From Planctomycetaceae bacterium (GTDB taxonomy: Bacteria > Planctomycetota > Planctomycetia > Planctomycetales > Planctomycetaceae), in the NCBI GenBank assembly GCA_021732785.1, contig JAKFUG010000027.1:142439-206438 (forward strand): DNA of 64,000 nt, written 5' to 3'. Made by a program: the position numbers and the translations under genes. How positions within the stretch are numbered: the first letter of the stretch is position 1; each line of letters starts with the position of its first letter. Positions 1 to 9,574 of this stretch are shown piece after piece. Under the pieces are notes generated by a model. The model searched no databases. It was not told the origin of the DNA and saw only the letters and a list, made by a program, of their open reading frames with translations.

Positions 1-3000
1 TTAATGGTCACATTGCTGTTGACCGGTGCACCCACGCCGTCGCTCACCGCCACGACGAGGTTGAACACGGGGTTCGTCTCGAAGTTAATTGCGGACAAGG
101 TCTGAACCGTGATCACCCCCGTCGCCGAGTTGATCTGGAACCCATTTCCCGTGTTCCCGCTGGTGATCGTGTAACTCAGCGTCTGACCCACATCGGGATC
201 CGAGGCCGTTACTCCACCAACCACCGTCCCCACCGAAGTATTTTCCGGGATGGTAAACATCGGGTTGTTGACGGTCGGAAGCTCGTTCAGGTTGTTGACG
301 TTGATTGTGAGCGTCGCGGTCGAAGTATTGACATTCGGAGCCGTTCCCGAACCAGTGTCGGTTGCCACAATCGTCAAGCTATAATTCGGAGTGGCTTCAA
401 AGTTCAACAACGTCGTATCAGCCACCGTCACCACACCCGTCGTCGGATTGATCGTAAAGGTCCCATTATTCCCCGCCGTAATCGCGTATGTCACCGTTTG
501 TGACGACTCCGGATTCACTGCGGTAAAGGTGGCTACCACCGTACCGTTCGGCATGTTCTCGTTGATGCCGACTGTCTGATTCCCGATGGCCGGGGCTTCG
601 TTGATGTCCGTCAGATTAATGGTCACATTGCTGTTGACCGGAGCACCGACACCATCGCTCACCGCCACCACGAGGTTGAACACCGGGTTCGTCTCGAAGT
701 TGACCGCCGAAGCCGTAGCGACGCTGATCTGTCCGGACGAGTTGATGCTGAATGCCGAGCCGGTATTCCCGCTCATAATCGTGTACGACAGCGTCTGACC
801 CACATCCGGGTCGGTTGCTGTCACCGAACCCACCACGGTTGTCACGGGGCTGTTTTCCGGCAGCGTGAACGTGGGGTTGTTCACCGTCGGCAATTCATTG
901 AGGTCGTTGACATTGATCGTCAGCGTGGCCGTCGACGTGTTCACATTCGGTGGCACCGCTGAACCGTTATCCGTCGCCACAATCGTGAGGCTGTAAGACG
1001 GGGTCGCTTCGAAGTTCAGCAATGTCGTGTCTTTAACAAACACAACCCCGGATGAAGTGATATCGAACGTCCCGTTGTTCCCGGCGGTGATGGCATAGCT
1101 CACCGTCTGCGCGGCATCCGGATTGGCTGCCGTGAAGGTCGCCACCGTGGTGTTATTGGGGGAGTTCTCGTTGATGCTCACCATCTGGCTGGTGATCACC
1201 GGGGCTTCGTTAATGTCGGTCAGGTTGATGGTCACATTGCTGTTGACCGGAGCCCCAACGCCATCGCTCACCGCCACGACGAGGTTGAACACGGGGTTCA
1301 CTTCGAAGTTCAGAGCACTCACATTCGCCACGGTGATCTGGCCATTGGCCGGGTTAACGGCGAAGGCCCCGCCCGTGTTCCCGGACGTCAACATGTAGCT
1401 GAGTGTTTGGCCGACATCGGGATCCGATGCCGTGACCGACCCGACCACAGTCAAATTGGCCGTATTCTCTGGCAAAGAGAAGGTCGGGTTGTTGACGGTC
1501 GGCAGTTCGTTCAGATCGGTGACATTGATCGTGATGGTGGCATTATCCGTCAACTGCGGATTGCCGCTGTCGATGACCGTAACCACAAGCGTGAAGACTG
1601 GATTGGTCTCAAAGTTCAGCAGTGCGAGATTCGCCACCAAGATATCGCCATTGGCATTGATGGAGAAGGTGTTGCCCAAGTTCCCCGCAGCCGCAATGCT
1701 GTAACTGAACGGCCCGGTTCCCCCCGTCCGGTTGACATTCCCAACCACGGTGGTGACGACGGAGTTTTCCGGCACCGACATGACCACATCATTGATGATC
1801 GGGGCATCGGCATCCAGCACATTGATTGTGACGATCGCCGTGTCGATCAACCCGCCGGGTACCATGCTCGAACCCTGAGCGTCGGTCACTTGCACGAGCA
1901 ACTGGAAGATCGGATTCTGGCTGAAGTCGACGGCTCCCGAGTTGGCAATGGTGACTTGACCCGAGACCGGATCGATGGCAAAGGCCCCGCCAACGTTACC
2001 GCCGATAATGTCGTACCGGAGCGTCTGTCCGACGTCTTGATCGGAGGCAATGACGGTCCCCACCACGGTCGTGTTCGGCAGGCGATGTTCGATCACGCTC
2101 GGCAACGTCTGATCATTGATGACGGGGGCATCGTTCGCATTGGTGACGTTCACGGTCACGGTGGCGATGGCCGCCGTGGCCGGTGATCCAGTATCGGTGA
2201 CCTGCACGATCAAGCCGTACGAGCTTCGCGCTTCGTAATTGAGGTTGGCCGGATTGGCGACGGTGATCTGGCCGGACGAGCCATTGATCGCAAACACGCT
2301 GCCGATGTTGCCGGAGAGAATCTTGTAAATTTTCCCCTGCGGAACATTGTCGTTGTCATCGGGATCCGACACGGTCAAAGCGGCCCCAACGTTCGTACCG
2401 GCAACGGCATCTTCGGCCACCGTCCGCGTCTGATCCGCCAGGACGATTTGTTCGTTGATGTCATTCACGAAAATCGTGACGATCGCCGTGCTGAACAGCC
2501 CGATCGGAGTCGTGTTATCCGTGGCTTTCACCACGAGTGTCCAGGAGGACTGCGCTTCAAAATCGAGTGCGGCCGGGTTAATGACCGTGATGTTCCCCAT
2601 GTTATCGATGCCGAACGGGGTTCCCGCATTGACGATCGAGTAAGAGGTAATCGTCTGCGTCGCCCCCACAGTGGTCGCGGTTACGTTGCCGACAAAGGTC
2701 CCGGCGACGGACGACGGGCTTTCATTGATGGGGAAAGTGGCATCGTTGATGATCGGGGCCACGGTGTTGGCGGGCACCACGTTGATCTGAACGGTGTTGA
2801 CCGCGGACGAGAGCTGCAAATCGCGGTCAATGACGCGGACGCCCAAAGTGAAGCTGGGGTGCGTTGCCGCATTCAGGAAGGCATTGTTCGCCACCGTGAT
2901 GATGCCCGTGGCGGGATCGATCGCGAACGTGTTATTCAGGTTGCCGTTGGTGATTTCGTAGGTGAACACATACCCCGTCGGCACGTTCAACGACTTCGGT

Positions 3001-5129
3001 AGATCCAGATCGGTGGCACGGACCTTACCGAGTTGTGTTCCGACCGGAGCCGCTTCCGCGACATTGAACGCCTGGCCGTCCGGAATGGACGTCGGCTCAT
3101 TCACATCGGTGAGATTGATATCCATCGCCGCAATGGTCGCCAGATTCGGCGAGGCATTATCGGTCACCCGGATCAAAAGTCGGTACGTCGGCTTGGTTTC
3201 CCAATCGAGTGCCGAAGCGTTAGCCACGGTGATTTCGCTCGTCACCGAATTGATCGCGAACGCGTTATTGACGTTTCCGCCCGCGACGCCCCCCACAATG
3301 TTATAGGAGAAACTCTTCCCCGTCAGCGGCGAGAGCGTCTGCTCCAGCGAGGTCACATCGAAGGGAAGGAGCGGATCATTGACTTTGCCGATGACGGTTC
3401 CCGTGGGTGTGGTGCTGCTGGACGGCGAGTTCTCGGGAACGGTGAAGGTCTTGTCGGTCACCGCCGGGGCGGCTTCGCTCTGGTCGGTGATGGTCACAAA
3501 GACATATTCGTCGTAAGACAACGTCGGGTTATTCGGATTCAGGACGTTCGTGCCCTGCGCATTGACCGAACTCATGTCCTGCACACGAACGAGAACGGGA
3601 ATCGTCGTGGTGCCGAAGAAGTTGTTGAGAAATTCCACCCCGGAGACAAGCCCCGTCTGGCCGTCCGCCCGCGAGCCGATGAAGTACGGATCGGCCGTAT
3701 TCGAAACCGTCAGCCGTGCGAGGGTCGGATTGGCTCCCCCGATATCGCTGCTGATGGTGAACAGGTCACTTTGATTGATGACGCTGATCTGGTTTACGTC
3801 GCCCAACGCATTCTGGAAGGTGACGTCCCAACCATTGTTCGACCCGACAGTAAACGTCGCCACCGACACGTTTCCGGCACCGACCGTCGGCAGACCATTC
3901 AACGCCGTCTGAATAGCCGGGGCCCCGGCGTTGTAGCCCAGCGCATCGGTGTAGGCCGTGACGCTCAGTGAATTGACGTTGGTCTTCGACAATTGTCCGA
4001 CGAACGTAATCACCCACGGTGCGCCATTACCGCCGCCCGGAGTGACCGTCACGTTGCCGCCACCAATCGTGGACAACAATTGCAACTCGGACTGAACTTC
4101 CGCGGAGGTGGAGTTGTAGTGCAGGTGCTTGGTGGTCTGACCGTTGAAAGTGAGCGTGAAGAACTTGTTGGCGTTGGGGAATGCCCCCATGTCCAGTGTC
4201 TGCACTTCATCGACGGCACCGGTCCCCTGTGTGGTTTGCGTCACCGGGAGCGTGCTGTTGAAGCCCAAAACGAACTTACCGCCGAGTGACAGCGAAGTCG
4301 GCTTGATGATCCGCTGGACTTCGCTAGTGGTCCCGGTCACCCCTTGGGTGGTCGTGGAACTCGACGCACCGAGAATCTGGTAGCGCAGAGTGGTATTGAT
4401 GTTGTTATCACCGGTACCGTTGGCGTTGGTGTCCGATTGCCCAGAGACGTTCCCCGTGCCGCGGTTGCCCAAATTGGGGTTGTTGGGGTCCAGACCCGCC
4501 GTCGGGCTGCCCGCATTCTGATTGATGGCCGTAAAGGCGGTCACCACGCCGCCATTGCCAGTGAGCGGAGTTCCCGCAACCGAGTTCTCCGGAACGGTGA
4601 ACGTCTGGTTCTGCTGGATAAACGGAATGTCGTTACGATTCACCAGATTGACGACGAAAGTCCCAGCAGTCGTCGCCGGAGCGGCGGCTCCAACGTCCCG
4701 AACATTGACGGTGATCGTGAAGCTGGGGCTGTTTTCGAAGTTAATCGCCGCGAAATTGTTGACCGTGATTTGGCCGGTGTTTGCGTTGATTGCGAAGGGA
4801 CTGGTCCCATTCACACCGGGGATCGTATATTGCAGCGTCTCGCCTTCCGGATCCGAGGCGGAGAGCGTACCGATCACGGTTCCATTGATGGTGTTCGCCT
4901 GACTCGTCCCGGTCACCGGATCAACATACGGGGCGGCAAGATTGACCCCGATGTTTTCTCCGACGTTGTTGAAGGTTTGACCTCCCGGGATCACCGGTGC
5001 CGCGAGTAGCGACCGCACTTCCAACGGCTCGACTCGGGCCGGCAGGCGGCCGCGCGGGCGGCGTTCGACCTTCTTCATCGTGGCAGGAGAGAGTTGATCG
5101 CAAACCTTCTGGAGCCAGTTGCGCGGCAT
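1..5129 (-). CDS. Giant cadherin-repeat surface protein with LEPR-XLL-like N-terminus (3' end outside window)
   Basis: The reading frame is open on the minus strand from an ATG at 5129 to the window edge, over 1,700 residues. The N-terminus (MPRNWLQKVCDQL...) is basic, lacks a hydrophobic signal peptide, and carries ARVEPLEVRSLLAA at about residues 31-44, which resembles the planctomycete LEPR-XLL motif. After it I count at least 13 cadherin-like repeats of about 100 residues. Each has a PEN(S/T)-type start, a DPD-GQTLSYTI-like strand, and an NFE(T/A)-P-F-L/V-V-V-D end. A divergent stretch of about 250 residues (roughly 3.5-4.3 kb) interrupts the series between the second and third repeats. 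The last repeats form a 203-205 residue two-domain super-repeat. It lies 425 bp downstream of the SecA-like gene on the same strand. Cadherin repeats usually bind calcium in extracellular adhesion; that role here is inferred. Confidence 0.9.
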   Translation of the reverse strand, partial: MPRNWLQKVCDQLSPATMKKVERRPRGRLPARVEPLEVRSLLAAPVIPGGQTFNNVGENIGVNLAAPYVDPVTGTSQANTINGTVIGTLSASDPEGETLQYTIPGVNGTSPFAINANTGQITVNNFAAINFENSPSFTITVNVRDVGAAAPATTAGTFVVNLVNRNDIPFIQQNQTFTVPENSVAGTPLTGNGGVVTAFTAINQNAGSPTAGLDPNNPNLGNRGTGNVSGQSDTNANGTGDNNINTTLRYQILGASSSTTTQGVTGTTSEVQRIIKPTSLSLGGKFVLGFNSTLPVTQTTQGTGAVDEVQTLDMGAFPNANKFFTLTFNGQTTKHLHYNSTSAEVQSELQLLSTIGGGNVTVTPGGGNGAPWVITFVGQLSKTNVNSLSVTAYTDALGYNAGAPAIQTALNGLPTVGAGNVSVATFTVGSNNGWDVTFQNALGDVNQISVINQSDLFTISSDIGGANPTLARLTVSNTADPYFIGSRADGQTGLVSGVEFLNNFFGTTTIPVLVRVQDMSSVNAQGTNVLNPNNPTLSYDEYVFVTITDQSEAAPAVTDKTFTVPENSPSSSTTPTGTVIGKVNDPLLPFDVTSLEQTLSPLTGKSFSYNIVGGVAGGNVNNAFAINSVTSEITVANASALDWETKPTYRLLIRVTDNASPNLATIAAMDINLTDVNEPTSIPDGQAFNVAEAAPVGTQLGKVRATDLDLPKSLNVPTGYVFTYEITNGNLNNTFAIDPATGIITVANNAFLNAATHPSFTLGVRVIDRDLQLSSAVNTVQINVVPANTVAPIINDATFPINESPSSVAGTFVGNVTATTVGATQTITSYSIVNAGTPFGIDNMGNITVINPAALDFEAQSSWTLVVKATDNTTPIGLFSTAIVTIFVNDINEQIVLADQTRTVAEDAVAGTNVGAALTVSDPDDNDNVPQGKIYKILSGNIGSVFAINGSSGQITVANPANLNYEARSSYGLIVQVTDTGSPATAAIATVTVNVTNANDAPVINDQTLPSVIEHRLPNTTVVGTVIASDQDVGQTLRYDIIGGNVGGAFAIDPVSGQVTIANSGAVDFSQNPIFQLLVQVTDAQGSSMVPGGLIDTAIVTINVLDADAPIINDVVMSVPENSVVTTVVGNVNRTGGTGPFSYSIAAAGNLGNTFSINANGDILVANLALLNFETNPVFTLVVTVIDSGNPQLTDNATITINVTDLNELPTVNNPTFSLPENTANLTVVGSVTASDPDVGQTLSYMLTSGNTGGAFAVNPANGQITVANVSALNFEVNPVFNLVVAVSDGVGAPVNSNVTINLTDINEAPVITSQMVSINENSPNNTTVATFTAANPDAAQTVSYAITAGNNGTFDITSSGVVFVKDTTLLNFEATPSYSLTIVATDNGSAVPPNVNTSTATLTINVNDLNELPTVNNPTFTLPENSPVTTVVGSVTATDPDVGQTLSYTIMSGNTGSAFSINSSGQISVATASAVNFETNPVFNLVVAVSDGVGAPVNSNVTINLTDINEAPAIGNQTVGINENMPNGTVVATFTAVNPESSQTVTYAITAGNNGTFTINPTTGVVTVADTTLLNFEATPNYSLTIVATDTGSGTAPNVNTSTATLTINVNNLNELPTVNNPMFTIPENTSVGTVVGGVTASDPDVGQTLSYTITSGNTGNGFQINSATGVITVQTLSAINFETNPVFNLVVAVSDGVGAPVNSNVTI
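203..1395 (-). repeat. Two-domain super-repeat of 203-205 codons in the giant cadherin protein
   Basis: The string ATGGTCACATTGCTGTTGAC recurs at about 4, 619 and 1,228 on the plus strand. That gives periods of 615 and 609 bp, both multiples of three. The repeated unit is two cadherin-like domains: type A begins LPTVNNP and type B begins AP-I. The sequence between copies is highly similar at DNA level, more so than other repeats in the gene. This suggests recent unequal duplication or gene conversion. Confidence 0.85.
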
Positions 5130-5554
5130 GGATGCGAGCTTTCGTCGAATGCGGAACCAATCGGGGCGATTTTGCTGTGGCCTAGGAGTTCACTCGCTCA
5201 GCAAAACCTACGGGGTAGGAATGATCATCATTTCTAGGAAATCCCACGTGAGCATTTGAGTCTGAGGGGGGGCGATAGGGCAAATCAAGAAAAAAAATCG
5301 ACTCGTGCCACAGATTTCAGAAAAGCCGTCTTTCTTCCAGAAAGAAGTGCGGACCATGCACATGCGCACGACCGGACACGCCGCCGTTGATCCCCCCAAT
5401 TGAATCAACCCCAGCCGATGCGTTGGCGCGGAACGAAAAAACTCCCGGTGACTTCCGGCACGCGGGATATCGAGCTTGTAAACGCCCCATTCCGGAGCGT
5501 TTCAACAAGAATTCCGCGAGAAAACGGCGACCTGGCACCGTTGCAGCAAAACCC
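5130..5554. other. Intergenic leader between the SecA-like gene and the giant cadherin gene
   Basis: This 425-bp stretch has no convincing gene. It should hold the promoter and leader of the giant gene on the minus strand, but I cannot place -35/-10 boxes with confidence. An imperfect hairpin at about 5484-5506 (arms AAACGCCCC and GGAGCGTTT) lies about 50 bp past the SecA-like stop codon and lacks a T-run, so it is at best a weak terminator. Confidence 0.4.
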
Positions 5555-7492
5555 TCAGGGAACCAGTTCCAGATAGGGATCGAGTCCCTGTCGCAATGCG
5601 ACTTTTTCCCGCTGGGCTTCTTCCTTCAGCATCGCCCGGCGGTTTTTGAGGCTCCGGCGTTCGATTTCCGCCTGCGTTTTCCGAAATACACGCAGCCAAC
5701 CCCGGGTCAATTCTTTCCGCCCGGTCGCCAACCCGGCTTCCAGCCACCGCTGATGCCGCTGGGGAGATGTCGCCCGAAAGAGTTCGTCTTCCAGTGACAA
5801 CAGAAACTGATAGCTGCCGGGGTCGCCCTGCCGGGCACTGCGACCGACGAGTTGTCGGTCGATGCGCAGCGAACTGTGGACTTCGGTGACGATCACGTGC
5901 AGTCCACCAGCCTTGTGGACATCGGGATGGAGTTTGATGTCCGTCCCGCGACCGGCCATGTTCGTGGCAATGGTCACCCGCCCGGATTGACCTGCCTGGG
6001 CCACGATTTCGGCTTCTTCCGCGTGAAACCGGGCGTTGAGAATCTGAAAGGGAATCTGCCGCCGCGTGAGGACTTCACTCAACCGTTCCGAAGCCCCGAC
6101 GGAGGGCGTTCCAATCAAGATGGCCCGGCCTTGTTGGCGAAGTTTGTCCGTCTGATCGACCACCGCTTCCCATTTGGATTCCAGCGTGGTGAAGATGCGC
6201 GGCGGCAAGGCCTGGCGAATGCACGGACGGTGCGTGGGAATCCGTGTCACCGACGTGCGATATGTTTTGTGAAACTCAGCAGCGGCGGTGATCCCGGTCC
6301 CGGTCATGCCCGCAAGGAATTTGTAGCGGCGGAAGAAGGTCTGCACGGTGATGCGGGCGGCTTCACCGGTATCCGCGGTCACTTCCACGCCGGATTTGCA
6401 TTCGATGGCCTGATGCAGCCCCTCCTGCCACTTTCGCCCCGGCAAGGTCCGCCCGGTCGATTCATCAACGATCTGCACTTCCCCATCGACGATCACATAG
6501 TCGCGATCCTGCTGATACAGCAATTCGCCACGAAGGGCGTTTTCCACTTTGCGATAGAGTTTCTCGCTATCCAGCCCGTTGCAGGCGGAGGGCTTCGGCC
6601 ACATCATCAATCGACGGCAACCGTCGATCGTCAATTCCACCTGCCGCTTGTCGCGGGTGAGGATGTAATCGTCGTTGGGGCGAAGATGGCTGACCATCTC
6701 GCGACACCATTTCAATTGCCCGACGGAGGACTCGGTCGGCGGCAATTCGACGCCAATCACCAGCGGCGTACCGGCGTCGTCGATGAGCACACTGTCGGCT
6801 TCGTCGATCAGACCGAAGTAAAGCCCGCGCTGAACGACACCGGCGCTGCGGGCTTCCTTTCGAAAAACGCGCGGCCGGTTTTCTTCCGTTTCGCCGTCCT
6901 GATGCAGGCGATCGCGGAGAAAATCGAATCCGTATTCACGGCTGGTGCCGTAGGTGAGATCGCACGCATACGCCCGCTGCCGTTCTTCGGGCGTCGATTC
7001 CGCATGGATCACGCCGACGGATAACCCCATGCGGTGGTAGATCGGCGAGAGTTCTTCGGCGTCGCGCTCGGCGAGGTAGTCGTTCACCGTGACGACATGG
7101 CTGCCCTTGCCGCGGAGCGCAAACAGACAGGCAGGAAGCACCCCCGTGAGCGTTTTCCCTTCGCCGGTCTGCATTTCCGCGAGGCCCCCTTCGAAGAGGG
7201 CAATCGCGCCGACGATTTGCACGGGATATTGTTCGATCCCCATTTCGCGGCGGGTGAACTCCCGGAGGAGCGCATACGTCTCGGGCATCAATTGCGACAG
7301 CGGCGAGCCCGCGCGGGCTCGCCAACTGAGCGACAGGGCGAGTTCTCGGAGTTCGTCATCACTCGATGATTTCAATGCCTGCGCGCGGCGAATGATGCTG
7401 TTCGCCAAGGTATGCCAGCGCGACAGCCGCGCCGCCATCGGCCGACCCCCGGTCTTGCACAAATGCCAGACTCGATCGAGCATCGCGGGCAT
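5555..7492 (-). CDS. SecA-family ATPase, short form lacking most of the C-terminal helical domains
   Basis: SecA is the ATPase motor that pushes unfolded preproteins through SecYEG. This 645-residue protein has AEMQTGEGKT (Walker A, about residue 110), VVTVNDYLAERDAE, YACDLTYGTSREYGFDFLRD, IDEADSVLIDDAGTPLVI (Walker B region), VDESTGRTLPGRKW and LAGMTGT (preprotein cross-linking domain and its exit), MAGRGTDI, and GRSARQGDPGSYQF. All ATPase motifs look intact. It ends about 95 residues after the last motif, so the helical wing, much of the helical scaffold and the C-terminal zinc finger of ordinary SecA (about 850-900 residues) are missing. The ATG at 7492 overlaps the upstream stop as TGATG, which sets the start and implies translational coupling to the GAF/HlyD gene. 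It is probably a specialised second SecA and not the housekeeping one. Confidence 0.9.
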   Translation of the reverse strand: MPAMLDRVWHLCKTGGRPMAARLSRWHTLANSIIRRAQALKSSSDDELRELALSLSWRARAGSPLSQLMPETYALLREFTRREMGIEQYPVQIVGAIALFEGGLAEMQTGEGKTLTGVLPACLFALRGKGSHVVTVNDYLAERDAEELSPIYHRMGLSVGVIHAESTPEERQRAYACDLTYGTSREYGFDFLRDRLHQDGETEENRPRVFRKEARSAGVVQRGLYFGLIDEADSVLIDDAGTPLVIGVELPPTESSVGQLKWCREMVSHLRPNDDYILTRDKRQVELTIDGCRRLMMWPKPSACNGLDSEKLYRKVENALRGELLYQQDRDYVIVDGEVQIVDESTGRTLPGRKWQEGLHQAIECKSGVEVTADTGEAARITVQTFFRRYKFLAGMTGTGITAAAEFHKTYRTSVTRIPTHRPCIRQALPPRIFTTLESKWEAVVDQTDKLRQQGRAILIGTPSVGASERLSEVLTRRQIPFQILNARFHAEEAEIVAQAGQSGRVTIATNMAGRGTDIKLHPDVHKAGGLHVIVTEVHSSLRIDRQLVGRSARQGDPGSYQFLLSLEDELFRATSPQRHQRWLEAGLATGRKELTRGWLRVFRKTQAEIERRSLKNRRAMLKEEAQREKVALRQGLDPYLELVP

Positions 7493-9507
7493 CACCACCA
7501 GAGGTATTTCTGCACGAATTCGATGACGTCGCCGAAGAGAACATACCCCAGCGGTTTCTCTCCGCACGAGATGCGGGCCCGCACTTCGGCCCCAATCGCC
7601 AGATCGGCTAATTTCGGGGAATCGAGATCGGCACGGACTTCGACGATGCTGCCGGAGCTTTCGGAGTTCACCACGCGCGTCCCCACCGTGGTGAGGCGGG
7701 CCTGATAGGTGGCGTCCGGCTTAGTGAGCAGCCGGTATTCAATCGGCCGTTCTTCGCCGAGCGCGGCCCGCGCTTTCCGCAAGTGCCCCATGCGATGTTC
7801 GGCAACTTCGAGTTCCAGTTGCCAATCCGCGCGATCATCCATCACCTGGACGAGCACATCCCCCCGCGCCACCGGGCGGTTCATCAGCAATTGTTCCACC
7901 TGGAACGTGGTCACGACTCCCGCAATCGGGGCCTTCACCGTCATGCGTTCCAGACGTTCTTCCAATGTTGTCAGTTGGTCGCGAAGACCGTCGATTTCCA
8001 CCTGCGATTCGGTGATCTTCCCCTGCAGCCGCGTGGCTTCAACGCGATCGGCCGCCTTCTCCGCGGCGTCCAACTGCGAGAGCATGGTGTTGACCTGCTT
8101 CCGTTTCGTGTTGAATTCGTTGCGAACCCGGACGAGTTCCGTCCGCATTTCGTTGTTCTGTAACCGCATCAGGACGTCGCCTTCCTTGACGCGGTCGCCG
8201 CTATGCACGGTCAATTCGGCGACATAACCATCCCACGGGGCGAAGACGTCGCGCTGCATCTGCGGCATCAACCGCCCGGTTCCTTCCACGCGGTAATCCC
8301 ACGGGACGTAGATCATCGCCACCGTTGCGGCCACCAATGCGACCAGCGACAGCAGCGTGACGATGTGGTGCTTCCGGAGCCATTTCCAACCCACTCCGGC
8401 ACTCCGCCAGACGGGCAGAAGGAAAATCGATTCATAGTCCTGCGCGGTCTTCAGCGTCGCACCGAGATGGTCGGTCACGAGATCGAGATGCGACTGCAGT
8501 TCCGGCGTCGATTCCATGTGTTCGAACTGCTCGATGATCATCGCGCCGATGATCTCGTTGGACTCCTTTTCCTTGGCCGCGCGCGATTTCGGTTCGTTTG
8601 GATTGTTCTCCGGCTTCGGGCCCTGCAGTGGGACAATGACCACGCACTGCGCCCCGCCGACATGCACCAGTTCCGACAGCGGCGCTTCCAACTCCGGCGA
8701 CATCTGATCGAGTTCTTCCGGCACGCGCAACGGCACGCCGGTCTGCATCACGAGCTTCGCCAGATCGCCGAGCGCTTTCACCAACTGCGCCCGTGGATGA
8801 ATGTCCTGCTGACCGCTGACCGCCGCGATTTTCGCCTTGCGTCCCCGCTTCAGGGCAATGCTCACGCGATCGGCGGCAAACAGCGTCCGGCCTTCGTTCG
8901 CGGCGGCTTGAGCGATTTCCTTCACCCGGCTGCGGCTTTGAATGTGCAGCAGCCATTTCATCACCGCGTCCCAGTCGGGCAACTTCGAAGACGCCGCTGG
9001 GCCAACGACAGCACCATTCGCGCCGATCAAATCCGCATTCGGGACAAGTGGCACGGGCGGGGCGGTCGCTGCGGACAGGGACGGCGCGGCGAGTGTTGCC
9101 AGGGCGTTCCAATCGAGCGCGACGAATTGTTCCTGTGCGACCTGCACGGCCCGCGAGGTTTCTTCCGCCGAGCGTCCCGGCGGCAAGAAAATCTCGGCAA
9201 TGCCTCCGAGTTCCTCCCCGCGGTGAATGGGGGCGAAAACAAACGATCCGAGGTCTTCATTGGCCTCATTTTGCAGGCGGATCAACTGCGGCCGGCCTTC
9301 GCGAATCACTTGTCGAATGGAAGCCTGCCGTTTCGCGAGAATCTGATCGGAGGCACTGGAATCGCTCGGGGTTCGACCGGAAACTGCCTTCAATAAAAGC
9401 TGGTCGTTGTCCCGCTGCCAGAACGCCGCTCCGAATGCCCCCAGTGTGCGGACCACGCTTTGCAACAGATCGCCTGCGGCCGCCAGACTAGGTGTCGGAA
9501 TGGACAT
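7492..9507 (-). CDS. GAF-domain / HlyD-type membrane adaptor fusion
   Basis: This protein is about 671 residues. The N-terminal half looks cytoplasmic with GAF-like segments (about 1-150 and 190-350; for example FAADRVSIALKRGRKAKIAAVSGQQD). One transmembrane segment (HIVTLLSLVALVAATVAMIYV, about 375-395) follows. The C-terminal half is HlyD/biotinyl-lipoyl-like: FAPWDGYVAELTVHSGDRVKEGDVL, a coiled hairpin, then KAPIAGVVTTFQVEQLLMNRPVARGDVL. HlyD adaptors bridge inner-membrane transporters to the periplasm. I chose the ATG at 9507 because GAAGAGAAG lies just upstream; a GTG at 9534 would add nine residues. The stop overlaps the SecA-like start. A GAF sensor on a membrane adaptor suggests ligand- or state-gated export, but that is inference. 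Confidence 0.82.
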   Translation of the reverse strand: MSIPTPSLAAAGDLLQSVVRTLGAFGAAFWQRDNDQLLLKAVSGRTPSDSSASDQILAKRQASIRQVIREGRPQLIRLQNEANEDLGSFVFAPIHRGEELGGIAEIFLPPGRSAEETSRAVQVAQEQFVALDWNALATLAAPSLSAATAPPVPLVPNADLIGANGAVVGPAASSKLPDWDAVMKWLLHIQSRSRVKEIAQAAANEGRTLFAADRVSIALKRGRKAKIAAVSGQQDIHPRAQLVKALGDLAKLVMQTGVPLRVPEELDQMSPELEAPLSELVHVGGAQCVVIVPLQGPKPENNPNEPKSRAAKEKESNEIIGAMIIEQFEHMESTPELQSHLDLVTDHLGATLKTAQDYESIFLLPVWRSAGVGWKWLRKHHIVTLLSLVALVAATVAMIYVPWDYRVEGTGRLMPQMQRDVFAPWDGYVAELTVHSGDRVKEGDVLMRLQNNEMRTELVRVRNEFNTKRKQVNTMLSQLDAAEKAADRVEATRLQGKITESQVEIDGLRDQLTTLEERLERMTVKAPIAGVVTTFQVEQLLMNRPVARGDVLVQVMDDRADWQLELEVAEHRMGHLRKARAALGEERPIEYRLLTKPDATYQARLTTVGTRVVNSESSGSIVEVRADLDSPKLADLAIGAEVRARISCGEKPLGYVLFGDVIEFVQKYLWW

Positions 9508-9574
9508 GGAACTTCTCTTCGTTGACGTCGGCACAGTGCTGGATTCTCAACGGACGGAATGACGGAGGTTACGA

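Noticed and set aside
1407..2186. A 259-codon plus-strand open frame inside the giant cadherin gene
   Set aside because: It is antisense to well-conserved cadherin repeats, its translation is Asp/Arg/His/Gly-rich without a fold pattern, and it shares the third-base bias of the minus-strand gene. The same applies to 3033-3971 and 4344-5009.
5852..7024. A 390-codon plus-strand frame opposite the SecA-like gene
   Set aside because: It is a shadow of the SecA coding strand. The minus-strand product has all SecA motifs.
8203..9396. A 397-codon plus-strand frame opposite the GAF/HlyD gene
   Set aside because: Shadow frame with His/Arg/Gln-rich composition and no recognisable domain.
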